Positions 24,229 through 36,018 of a stretch of 64,000 nucleotides of DNA are shown here, piece after piece. The translations under genes and the position numbers were made by a program. Below the pieces are notes generated by a model. It ran no database searches and had not been told where the DNA came from. It saw only the letters and a program-made list of their open reading frames with translations. How positions within the stretch are numbered: the first letter of the stretch is position 1; every line of letters starts with the position of its first letter. The stretch is from Thelonectria olida (taxonomy: Eukaryota > Ascomycota > Sordariomycetes > Hypocreales > Nectriaceae): positions 868,001 through 932,000 of the forward strand of contig JAGPYM010000007.1 of assembly GCA_020736575.1 (NCBI GenBank). Reading direction: 5' to 3'.

Positions 24229-26560
24229 TCGTGCCAGGCCATGAGCATTAATCTGAGGACTCAACTCTGAAGAATGGATAGGGGGTGATATCGGGGCGGG
24301 GCCCTGGTCGGTCTCACTCCTTGAAGTCTTCTGTTTCCAACTTGCGGCTCAACAACTGAACAAGTCTATCTATCACACATCATCATGCCCGTTCTGTGTG
24401 TGGGCTCCATTCGCTACACGGCAAATGTCTCGAACTTTCTCTCCATTCCCTTCGACTTTTCCCTTTCACGGTCTTGATCAATGAAAAACATCTCGGCGCA
24501 ATGCAACGGTGGGTTAGCGGCATTGGCGATTGGTTCGGGAGCCTGGTATTGCGAGTCCAGGAGGCTTAGGTATGATGTGATGACTTGTTTTTGCTTGTTT
24601 GTCGTTCTGGGCTGGCCTTGACAATGATGATGATATTTAGGTGGGGGTGGGGGTTCGGATGGAAAATGGGGGAAAGGGGATCTGGCGCTCATGATTGTGT
24701 TTCGAACATGTTTTGATTGTTTTTTCAGGAACGGACTGGATCTTGTCTCCTATGTGGCACGTTTTGGTTCGCGGAAATATTACTTTAGATTGATGTGACC
24801 GAGCTGGTCAATGTCCTCTCTGGACATCCCGCTTGATGCGGTGGATACGTAACGCTTTGCATAGTCGCTAAGAACTCTGAGCTTTTTGTCTTGACGAATG
24901 GACCCTGAAACTTTGGTTGTGACGTCGATTTAAAGAGTGTTCGTCCGGAGAGGTGGCTTGAACTAGTCTCACGCTCCATCGTCAGTGAAGTGGCTGTGAT
25001 TACCTACCGTGGGTCGAAGCCTTTGGGAGAGTGAGAGGGACGCTGGGAGTATTCGTAAATATTCGTGAATAAGATTAAAGACCTGGCAAGACCGTCCGTC
25101 AGCTGCGGTCTCGAGATATGTGTTCAATCCATATTCAATTGGTGCTCTGGTGCAGCTCCTTCAGTCAGATAATGCCTTTGTCCTCCCGCACCCATGTGGT
25201 TATCAACAAACGAAGGGCAAGTTGAAAACAACTACCATTGATGATAGGTTTACCAGATGTTTGATGTCATCACGAAATGGAGGCTGCACGGCACGCATAT
25301 ATACGTAATCATGGAACTTACATTCGTTGAAAGAGTGCGAAGTTTGGAGTTTTCGTCACGTCAAAGACAAGGCACAGTTTTATCTGCAAGAGAGAAAGAG
25401 TTTCCACTCTTGGTCACAGCTCAAGCATGGCAACAGAGCGCTTGAAGAATATTCGTAGATATGTTACTTGCATCAGGTCATCACCGCATCATGGCAGCCG
25501 CACGAGGGGCCCTCGTGATGATGGTTTTAGGCAAGGTTGATAAGATTGCTCTCGACCATGTCCGCTCCGTTTGTTTGCCAGCAGTGACTGGATTCCGAAC
25601 GAGTCGGGCACGCCAACGTAGGAGATGGAGGGTGGTCTGGGGTTATATGGAGAGGAGAGAAAAGGGAAAATTTCTGATGCACGAAGTTGAACTTATCGGG
25701 AAAATGCGGTCATGTGACTTGATGCGTGTCAAATTTCAATCTAACAAAGCCGCGGATTAAGTGGGGTGTTGGATGAAAGTGGTTGCCTGAGAGTTCAGGT
25801 ACTCACGGAGGATTTCTTTGGCTTGGCGGATCTGGGAGAAGCAAAGTTCGGGGATTCCACGGGGCGTTCGTTAGCAGCCAGAGCGTGCAAGAGCCGGAGA
25901 GCGGACGTTTTAGCGCCCTCTCCTCGTGGTTCTGGTTGCTTTTTGGTGTGGCTCACGTGGCTCGAAGTCCTCTTTGTGCCTTTGTCACTAAAGTGGAGGC
26001 TCTCCCAGTCAGCAAGTCCCTCAAAGCGGCAGAAAAACCCGGTGTGACCGGTGGTTGGGTACGAAGAAGGGGCCCTGGGGTGGTGTGGATTATCGGTGAG
26101 TTGGTGCGTGCGCGGCTGGTAGTGCTGGTTGTGGTGTGGTGCCTTCCGTTTGTTCGCCGCTCGCTGCCGCAGCCGCTGGCCGTCTGCGTTTTACCAGGGC
26201 CCCTTCTGAAATTGCCTCGTCTTTCAGGCCCAAACATCTCTCCCTCATTCCACACTCCACACGCCTTCACCACCTCATCCACCCCCAAACAACCTACAAC
26301 CAACCATCGACGACCCTACGATCTCCTCCTCGACGTCTTCCCTCGCTCGCCAGCGACATCCAACGCACTCTTTTCGCTCCCGACGACTCTCAACGTCATC
26401 CTGAACGACCTGCGATTTGCCGCCGCCCTCCGCGCCCGCACCCAGCCGAGAAAAACCCAGTTCCAGTGCATGACGTTCAGCTGAGAGCGGAGCGCAGCGA
26501 CACTCAGTCGGCCGTCGGCGCGACTCTCGCTCACAAACCTCCCTCGCGGAGACGTCCACA
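24229..26560. other. Intergenic: homeobox 3' UTR and MED19 promoter
   Basis: 2.3 kb with no supportable gene. The 234-codon frame at 25783-26484 has no motif and ends in the C-rich, ACC/CCA-rich leader typical of fungal promoters (about 26220-26350). ATTCGTA-type motifs recur at about 25050-25070 and 25450. Confidence 0.55.
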
Positions 26561-27773
26561 ATGTCGTTCCATCCTCAAACGCCCCAGAGTCCATCGCAAT
26601 TCTCTCCCGGGACTTCGGATCCCTTGTCCGGCGTGGCCACCTCGATGACGGCCTCGGCCTCGGGCTCGCTCAACACTCTACCGACTCCCGCCCACAGCGT
26701 CAACGGAAGCGCCTCACAACTCGATATCGCCATGGCTGACGACTCTCCGCACAAGCGAAAGCGCTCCATGGATGACAGCGGCGACCGCGCGCTGAAGAAG
26801 GTTCACCTCGAGGAAAGCAAGCTGGGCATTGAGGACCTACATCTCGATGTGGGGAAGAAATACCTGCTTTGCCAAACTCGTAAGACTCCCTTCGCCGCCC
26901 TCTTCAGGCTCCTCCTGGCGGTCCCATTTTTGACTTGATGACAAGTCGCGGGAGCCTCGACGATTCCCACAACAGAATTTGTTTGTTAACATCACTTATC
27001 TGTAGCGCACCCCGAATCTTTACCGCGGACATCGGAAGATTTGTACGCGATGTTTAACCTCGGTCCCCTCGCGGCCTCAGTGGCTCGAGAGAAGCCAAAT
27101 GGAGAGAAGAATGCCCTCCGACAAACGTACAAGGGCCACATGAAGAGATTAGGCGTTGCCGGTCATTTCGATGTGCAGAAGCGGGAAAACGTTCCATCAG
27201 AATTTATGGCTATGCTGCAGGTGCCAGACGAGGAATGGAATGTCCACGAAGTCAAGGGTCGAGAAATTTCTGATGGCCTATCAGATATATCACTCTCAGG
27301 CCTTGGGCGAGCTCTCACCATGGCCAAAGGCCCTATCGCGAAGAACGTTTGGGATACGTCGGTGCTCGGCGACATTGCACCCTCAAACGGTGATTCGAAA
27401 CCTCAGTCAGGCAGGGCCACCGCCCCAGGCACGCCCTTGACCGCTCCCGGTGCGATGAACCGGCTAAAAGCCCAGGGGGCTGCAGGCCAAAATCCCCACC
27501 GGCCCCAACGAAGCATCAAGAAGCGAACCTACGGTGACAGCAGCTTCGAAGGCTATGGAGATGGTTACCCTGACGATGACGCAAACGTGGACGGTGGATA
27601 CTCTACGGGAGAAGGAGAAGGAGGTCAGAAACGACGCAAGAAGGTAAACATATACCCCTCAATCTGGTTGCAAGTTCTTCAGCCTAACTTTTCTTTAGAA
27701 CCCAGGCAATGCTTCACCTTACCCCGGCGCGATGCGCCAACAAAGCTACGGCCCTGGCATGGTTGGCGCTTGA
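26561..27773 (+). CDS. ROX3: Mediator complex subunit 19 (Rox3)
   Basis: Head-module subunit of the Mediator coactivator of RNA polymerase II. Exons 26561..26879, 27006..27643 and 27699..27773 give 343 residues; introns are 126 and 55 bp. The N-terminal third is Ser/Pro/Thr-rich and disordered, with a basic HKRKRS patch. The conserved core starts before intron 1 ([12 protein letters not shown]) and continues after it (PHPESLP.., [35 protein letters not shown]). A linker with [17 protein letters not shown] follows, then a basic GGQKRRKK end. The last exon supplies only 24 residues ([10 protein letters not shown]...GPGMVGA). This combination is diagnostic of the filamentous-fungal Rox3 family. 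The start at 26561 has an A at -3 (cacaATG) and follows a C-rich leader. The gene is convergent with the Zn2Cys6 gene. Confidence 0.93.
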
Positions 27774-29267
27774 GGTTCCTCCCGACGACAATCCAAGAAC
27801 ATCTCTCTTCTCAATCTTCCTCCCGTTCCCACAAGCCGCTCGGTGCCTGCTTAATAGACCTGAGATAAGGTTGTCTTCAGGCTCTGCGGACTTTGTAAGC
27901 ATTACTTACAACCGAAAACCCCAAAAACATACAGTCATACCACCAAGCACTTCGTCTCGGTAGGCTTTCTTGTCTCTTCCTTTCATACATTGTACAGGGT
28001 ATTCCACGATACACATGAGGCGCCTCCCCGAAGCAACGGCGCAACAAAAAAAAAGAGGACGCTTCTGCCATATTCCAGCATCCAGCCACCCCCCGATTTC
28101 GTTGATTTTAACGTTGATTTTTACGGTTCTTTATTTTTTTCTTGGCATTCATGGACGGATAAACGACTTCGTCCACCAGCACGGCGTTTAGGCAAAGGAG
28201 GGGAGGATGGTCTTCATTTTGAACAAAGGGGGTGGGCGACGGGCAACGAAGGGGGAAAGGAGCGGCAATTTCCGGACATTCAAAGGGGACATGGCCCTCG
28301 AGACACGGCCTCATTCGTTTTTCCCTGCGTCTCCCTTTCTTTCTCCTTTCGTTCCCGCCTCGTTTCTCTATTGATGGTCCTGTTTTCAATTTTTTTTTTT
28401 TGGACGATTGATAGGAGAGAAGGCATAGGGTCGGCGGGTGTAAAAAAAAGTCCGTCGTCATGATGGATTCGCGGGTCTTTTCTTTTATTCTGTTTCATAC
28501 GAACTGGGTTGCTATGAAACCGCCACGACTTTCTCTAGGACGGCGAAAGGGAAACACAGGTGATTGCGGTTGGACGGGGCGGGAGGCAAACGGTGAACAG
28601 CGCAGTAGGCACATTTGTGTTGTTTTATTGGATTAGAAGCCGGTAGAGTCGCAAAATTCGACAGCTGGTTAAAGCGAAATCATTTGATCATGCACCGGTT
28701 TCTGCGTGGAGTGACGGGAGAGCTCCGTGATGTTGTCGTTTGACAGTCTGCTGAGCCGTTGTCAGCTTGTATAGCCTGTTTCAGTCTGGACGTTTGTCGA
28801 CTTCGAAACCGCCAGCGGATATGAAAGGGGCGACGTTATGCCCAGAGCCAGGACCTAGCAACTCAAGGGGTCATAGTCCCGTTGCCATTTCGTGGACAGA
28901 CTATTCATACGGTTTATACAGCATGCGCCTGTCACTTGTGTCATGAAAGATTCAACACCATAAATCGGTATGCCAATACTTCTTCTAAGAGAGCTTTACC
29001 AGTCAACGCTAAAATGAAGAAGAGGTGGGAGATGACGGAAATGCAAAATAGTCCCAAATGCTCCTCAAATATCAAAAGAATCCATCGTGTCGCATATCTC
29101 ATTACGCTCTCCATGCCGATGCAAAGCAGCCTTTTCCTGTTTCCAAGTAATTACTTTTCCCAGTCCCCAGCCAATTAGGCACCTTATATGACCATTGTCA
29201 GATTGTACAGCGTCTAAACCCGTCTATACACACTTCTTCCACAGTCGTTCCCCCGTGCAATGCCGCA
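27774..29267. other. Convergent spacer between MED19 and the Zn2Cys6 gene
   Basis: 1.5 kb between two stop codons facing each other. It contains homopolymer runs (A-run at about 28047, T-run at about 28390, A-run at about 28442) that fit 3' UTR or terminator DNA. No gene is supported. Confidence 0.55.
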
Positions 29268-32140
29268 TCATTGCGAAAGAGGCATCGAAATGTCATTGTT
29301 GAAGTTGCCATTTTCAACCGTTGGGTATGCACCACCACTCATCTCGGCAAATGTGAAGTCCAAGTTCATAGGTAGGGAGAATAGATCCTGAGGGAGGAGC
29401 GGCTGTTGGTACATTCCTCGCATGGGTGGTGAAGACATGTCGTTGCCAGTCATATTGAAGGAGTCGAAGTCACCAAAGTCCTGCCATCCGGGAGTGCTCA
29501 TTTGGGGAGACCCATTCATGGCCGAGGGAGTGACAGTTGATCCAGAACCGGGGTGATGTGACGGCGAGAAGTGAGCATTGCTGCCTCCTACGCTTGGAGG
29601 GGTCGCGCTTGTTGCGGTCATAGAAGTCGAGGGCCGGGGGGTGTGCGACGCCGAATGTTTTGGGTCCTGGTTCTTGCGCTTGCGTCGTGAAGCCTGGTCC
29701 TTCTCGGCCTTTTCAATAACGGCCTTGGCGATGCGCTCAAATTCTGAGCAAATACCCAGCATTCTATGAACACCACCTTGCTCAGCCTCCTGTCCAAGCA
29801 TGGACAAAAATGTCACCACAGTGTTCATCAATCGAGTATCGGCTTTCGCGCGTGGATCCATGGGGTTCTGCAGAATATTGCCGAACAGCGCAACAAGTGC
29901 AGACACGGGGAAATAGAGGATCATCCTAGAAAGGTGTCAGTGTTGGAACTTACGAAGTGGAATGCGCCAACTTACCAAACACAAGCAAAGTCTCCTTGTG
30001 GGACATATTTAAGCAGCGACACCGAAGCCCGCGCCGCATTGGTGCAAATAGTGGCTGAAGCGAAGACTCGGGGGTTGAGGGGCTTGGAATTCAAGCCTTG
30101 AATAGCGTAGTTCGACAGCCGACTAGTCCAGTATCCGTGATGAACAGACATGCGGTGGATGGTGGTCAAGCAGTTGTAGTATGTGAAATGAACCATGACG
30201 ACATGGAGAATAAGGGGCGTATGCGAAGCCTTGATCTCATTCTCGGGTCGGAAATCGATAGGAATGTTATCCTTCCAGGCCTCAAGCTTTTGATCAAGCT
30301 CACCAATGGTGTTGAGCAAGTCGCCATCAGACTGCTTAGAAGCCTGCACCGAGTATAGCCGCTTGTATACTTCGCTCTCGATAATCGCCACCTCGCACAT
30401 GACCCGGAATAAGTTCATCTTGCCTTTGCCGTCCGCCAGTGGGATGTTGCCAATGTTGTCCGCGGGGTCGGCTTCGGGCAGCTCCACATTCATGTCATCG
30501 TCGTCTTGGGCCGGTGGACGGCCAGACCGGAGGCACAGATCCTTGTCCAGCATGTATGCGATCCAAAACACCCTCTTTCGCTGCTCAATTTCAATCGGGT
30601 TCAAGTTGAAGCCTGTGCCTCGCTTATGCAGGCCTATACTGTGAGCTAGGCGCATGGCGGCAGAGATGAGGAGAAAACTGGGTTGGGGATTTGGCGTGCC
30701 CTGCATGAACAGAGCCATGCCGAGGAGGGCTTGGACACTCAGCAAATCCGTATTCCGCATCACCAACTCTGGAAATACGCCCATGGCGTTCTTCAGGTAG
30801 GCCCAGGCTTTGTCATCCTCCTCTTGGGGAACCAGGTTGCTCATAACTCGCAGACGATGAGCAATAGCGAGCGCGCAATTGAGACTAGCCCACCAGCCGG
30901 AACCATGGTAAGGATCGGAAGAGTAATGTCGTTCCACAAGGTGCATAAAGGTAGGCTGGTGGAAGAGAGGGAAGATGCAATTGAAGTTCTCAAAGAAATC
31001 TTTCAGTAAGGACAAGGCCTCGGGTTTTGATGGCAAAGGACGGAAGATGGGTCGTCGAAAGAGGTCTCCAAAGACCTCGGGTTTCCAATTCGTCCACTTG
31101 TGATCATCGACGGAGACATCGGATATTGTGCGTTGAAAGGATTGGTCGCCCGTCTTGCTGTTGACCCATTGAATACCCTTGGGAGAGAAGATTGAGAAGC
31201 CTGATGACGATCCTGCGCTGGGTCAGTAGGAATACCGATGTAAGTCTACAAATGTGCCACCCACCGATGAATCTCGTCTCTCCGTACGTGTTAGTTACTA
31301 GAGAGCACATCATTTCAGATAGAGCCGAGACTTCCTCTTCTCCTTCTCGATGCTCACGGGGCGGGCTCATGGATTTGTGCTTCTCGCTGGTAGCAAGGGG
31401 GGCAGGCGAAGTCAAAGAACTCTGCGGAGTTGACTCGGCTCCGTCGGCGCCCGAAGCTCCAGAAGCCGTGTGTGATGGTGAAGTTGGGGAGGAGGCTGTT
31501 GCAGCAATTGAAGCTCGTCGTCCTTTTTTCTCCATGAGTTGCTTCTCAAGAGCTCCAAGGTCAACATCACCGTCCTCGTCATCGATGAGACCTGGAGATG
31601 AGGTCAGCCATTGATTCGGACACCAGTGCAAAGATTCAGAGATGATGGTATACCTGAGAGTTGCAAGATATGCTCCATACGACTTAGTCGATTCTCCAAG
31701 CCTTCAATGTACTTGGCACTGAGAACTGGTCAACATCTCGACTACGGGCCTGTAACAGGCGAAGTATAAAACATACCCCTTCGGGGGAGCGCGCTTCTTC
31801 TCGACTTGGGTGAATACGCATTCGGTCTTGTAGTTGGCACAGTGGCCACAGGCGGGTAGCTTCCCGTCGCACTTGATCTTCTTCTTGCGACACATATCAC
31901 AGGCCTACAGACGGCACGACAAGTCAGCCGGTTGCGCCGGGAACATAGATGGGCAAGACTTGCCTTGGCAATCCTCCTCCTCTTAGCCTCTACTGTGTCG
32001 TCCAATAGCATATTGTCCGGGAACATCTGGGAGGCCATATCGGGGGTTATTGTTGGCATGCCATCGTAGCCGAACATCTGGGGGGGTTGATTGATGATGG
32101 AGGGCGGCATGCCCGGTATCTGGAAGCCTGTGTGATTCAT
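29268..32140 (-). CDS. Zn2Cys6 transcription factor with Fungal_trans domain
   Basis: Nuclear regulator with a Gal4-type binuclear zinc cluster. Minus-strand exons 31964..32140, 31777..31904, 31654..31718, 31265..31591, 29976..31212 and 29268..29925 give 863 residues. Introns are 59, 58, 62, 52 and 50 bp. The first is GC-AG (donor GCAAGT at 31963); the others are GT-AG. The zinc cluster has Cys at 61, 64, 71, 78, 81 and 88, followed by the linker [19 protein letters not shown], a likely dimerisation coil. A Ser/Thr/Pro-rich acidic stretch comes next, then [17 protein letters not shown] and the fungal-specific domain (about residues 290-560; [32 protein letters not shown]-like [16 protein letters not shown]). 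The tail is Gln/Pro/Ser-rich. Start 32140 is the first ATG of the frame. Both DNA-binding and regulatory domains are complete. The target pathway cannot be read from the sequence. Confidence 0.92.
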
Positions 32141-35100
32141 GCTGGCGGACTTGTGCGTGGATGATGGCGCGGGATCGTGACCGAGGGTTTGGTGTTGGAG
32201 GAGAGTAGTTCGGATCGATGAGGCGTCGACGGGCGGCGTTTCAAGTCGGCGGCCCCAAGATGATTAAGTTGTCTCGCGCAATTGCGGTAGGTCGCGGCGT
32301 GGTAGGGTGCGGGACGTGTTGGTGGAGGGGGGCGAAGGATGGATGGTTAAGCTAGAGTCGGCGGCAGCAGGGCGACCCGATTTCTTCAGGCGCAGGCTCC
32401 CATACAAAAGGGAAACAAGAATCGTGAAAGAGCGTCGGAGAGATGGCGGATTAGAAATTGGGGGGAGGTAACGAAGTTCGGAGGCGAAAAGGGCGAAGGT
32501 TGAGAAGCTAGTTTAATGTGTGAATGGGAACTGTCGGGGGAACTTGACTTGTTCAAGGCGGGTCTCCGGGATAAGAGGGGAACAGGCTCTGGGTCTCCAG
32601 CTAGTTACAAGGGGGGGGGTTGAGGTGCCAAGGTGGTGACCCAAAACCACACCAAAGCACCTTCCATTGGGAAGGGCAAGGATGGATGGATGGATGGATG
32701 GGAGGGCGCCACTGGACGCTAACATCCATGTTTACTTCGTGCCTACTTTGTCCCTTGGCTTGCCTGAGGTAAGGCGCCCAAAAGTTAACGTTAGATACAG
32801 CTTGTCTGCGGACGGACAGTCAGCAATCAAGCGCCGGGACTGCGGTCATTAAGAAGAGACCGGAGGCGGGAAGAAGAGTCCTTCCATTGGCAAAAGTAAT
32901 TTCATACGGATACAGTTGTTGTTATTGTTGATTCTAGAACGGACTATGTCTTGGGGGAAAAAGCAAGCTACGGGTGCGGCCATGTGCTTGGTACATGACG
33001 TCCAGCGAGACAAGTCGCTGCTGCTGCTGCTCCTGCTGCTCCTGCTGCTCCTGCTGCTCCTGCTGCTCCTGCCTGTCCTTAACACGGCTGTATTAAATAA
33101 AATAAAACATTCGAATCCAGAGAATTGTAACTACGGATGCCAACTCCTCAAAGTACTCGTGGTGTGCTGGAAGTGTCTTGGGATTGGCGTAAAGCTGCGT
33201 GTGGAGGCTTGGAGCTGCAATAGAGTCGCGCTGGTGAGTAGTGCCATCGATGACGATGATGATTATGGACGCCGAGAAACACTAGCTAATGCAGACTCTG
33301 ACAAATACATGTGCAATTTATTCCTTCTTTCTTCAATGCTGACAAGTCCGTCTGTCTTATCGAAATCGGGAGGCCTCAAACCACCAACAGTGCTATCCGC
33401 CTGGTTCCGTACCTGAACGTGAGAAGATGGCGAAACAAGTCGAGTTGCAACGCGATGCCACCTTGATGAAATGTTCAACACCAACAACAGGAAAAGTGCA
33501 CTTAGCTGTTACAGGCCCCTGCTTGAAAATTCTCCTTATTGCCCTCCTGCAAGGCGCCATTGGGGGGGGGCCTTGGGGCCCTCCATCTTGGCTGTAACCC
33601 TTGCGATAGGGTCACCAGCTAACAATACAGCTTACTTACGCGTGTACGTCGTATCTATGATATGCTCAGGCCCCAACGAGCAGCTGGCGACTAAAATTAG
33701 TGTCCATGTGGTTGAGCCGTTGTTGTAGGTACATAAAAGTAGATTATTTGATTACTCAATGTGCGCGCGTGCGTGCAGTGCAGTGCAGTACAGTCTCATC
33801 GATTCCACGTACTCGGCATTGCCAAGATCCCTCTCCATTCGTCATGCATGCATTAATCCTCAAGCCTAGAACCCCGAAATCTCACCCATCCGGCAGATGG
33901 CTGGGCTTGGCCAATGCGGACTTCCCGCCCCCATCTCCATCTCCATCTCGAGGACTCCTCGCTCGGAAGATACCGCAGATCCTCAAGCCGTTGAGCCATA
34001 ATCTCACCACTTACAACCCTCCGCATTCCATCCCGAGTCCATGCCATGTCATCGGGGGTCTTTCAATAAATGCAGACTCCCGCATGTCGAGAGACACGTG
34101 GACATTCCAGACCTCAAACATTGCTCGGATTCTTTCTTAGATGGAGCTGGCACAATTCCGCAAGGAGCGGCATAAGTTAGCGGCGGGCTTCATGCCATTG
34201 ACCTCCTTCTCATCATCACTACTCCATCACCATCTTCCATGATAGCTTCAACATGCTCCCCCCGTCACTCCCAGTGCCCCCTCCCCCTCTCCTCCCGACC
34301 AGACCCGACGGCGGCGGCGGAGGAGTCATCCATGACAATTACACATCATATCCCAAGTCCTCAACTCCGTCATTCCCTCTCTCTGTCCGAGCCCAAACTC
34401 CGTCCATGTCCGCCGGCCGGGTCACTTACATACAGAAAAAAAGTGGGCAAATTCCATCTCCTCTACCATTTACGTGACTTCATAGGCAACTTGGCACACT
34501 TTACCTCAGTACGAATACGTCCCGTATCGTACTCGCCTGTCCTCGTCCCGTGAGGCTGTGCACTCACTCGCTTGCCCTCCCCAAGCCCCAAGATGCTCCG
34601 AGTTTTGCCCCTCGTCTCTCCGCCTTTTCTTTCCCTCGAAATTTTTAACTTTCAAGTGACATCTACAAGCGAGACACGTCCTGCTTCATCACTCCGCACT
34701 TCCACAATCAAGGGTCCTTACGTCGTGCAAAACGCTCCCGTCCGTCTCCCGTCCGTGATACCCTTCCGCGCAGTCCACGTGCCCTCGCTCTCAGTCTCTC
34801 TTCTGTTCATCCGATACACTCTCTCGTTTCATAACCCCCAGTCTCCCGAACCAGCCGAAGGGCGCTTACAACGTCTTGTCACTGTTTCGGACGTTGAGGC
34901 GGTGCTCCCCCTCCCCCCATCGAACAATGAATCTAGACCCAATAGGGAGGGCGCTGTTGTTATCTGACTGTCGTTCGAATATTGCTCCGTAGTGCTTGCA
35001 TGGCAGCGTTGCATCGGCCTCGGAACGAAGCTGCCGACCCATCCATCCTATAAATACATTCAACCACCCACCCAACTCATGTCTGGTCTCTTGGTAATCA

Positions 35101-36018
35101 TTACAGAGAGGCTGCGAACCAGAGCGCTATGGCTGGCTGGGTAAGCTGTCAAAACAAGTCGCTTTCTAGTCAAGTGCCACGAGCTAAAGTGAGCGCTTGC
35201 TTCCATTCATATACGTGTACAATCCCCAATTAGTACGAGTGGCATGAGCCTATTTTTGTCCTCATCGTTAGCAAGTGCTTTATTAGTTCACAGTAAGCAC
35301 TTACTTACGTATCACGAACCCAAGTGCCAAGCCTCATGTCACTTCTCACACCTCACTCACGACACGCACGCATAGTAGACCATAGTGTGTTGTAAAAGAA
35401 CCCTTCAAAATGGGTATCTCGCTTTTGAATCCCCGGGTGGCAAGCCTGAATTATATGTACAATTAACCTCTCCACCTACTCTCCATTGCTCGCCCACCCA
35501 AAGAGAGGTCTCCCTCTCCTCTCTTCCAGAGAGGTTATTAGAATAAAGGTCCTACGACCGAAAGTGAAAGACAAAGAAGATGGCCAATCCGCGATGACGT
35601 CTCGTGGTCCTTCGTCTTTCCCACACCTTTCTTTCTTCTCTTGGTAGCTGCTGCGGCTTCTATCTTCCTTCGTCCAATCGCAGCTCTCATTTCCTTTTGC
35701 TTCTATATTCCCAGCTATCCTTCCCATATCAGAGATTAAAGAAAAAGAAGAAAAAAACGTTCCCAAGATCCCATTGGGTGGTACCACATTCAAACGCCAA
35801 ACAGAATGCTTCTCGCCGCGATGGGTGAGGGGAATATGTAAAGAAGAGAAAAGACGATAAAAGAAAAGAAAAAGACCAAAGGTGGTAAGTAGTTGGTAGT
35901 AGTTGTGGGCGGAACTTTCCCTCCGCCCTCATGATGCAATGAGAAGATGCAACAACAATGTACAGAACGCTCAGATAGTGAGACAAAAGTTGACAAGAAA
36001 ACTAATGACCCAGCGGGT
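32141..36018. other. 3.9-kb intergenic region upstream of the Zn2Cys6 gene
   Basis: Holds the Zn2Cys6 promoter at its left side and the 3' end of the next minus-strand gene at its right. It contains a CTGCTGCTC minisatellite (about 33016-33072), a G-run at about 32609, GGAT repeats at about 32682-32702, and short GTGCAGTGCAGTGCAG repeats at about 33773. Open frames are short and motif-free. Confidence 0.55.
33016..33072. repeat. CTGCTGCTC minisatellite
   Basis: About five tandem copies of a CTGCTGCTC-type 9-mer, preceded by CTG triplets. It produces artificial Leu- or Ser/Arg-repeat open frames on the two strands that should not be read as genes. Confidence 0.75.

Noticed and set aside
25783..26484. 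233-codon plus-strand open frame before MED19
   Set aside because: Ends within the C-rich leader of MED19 and has no motif; most likely promoter DNA.
33016..33416. Leu-repeat open frame
   Set aside because: Created by the CTGCTGCTC minisatellite; no protein family.
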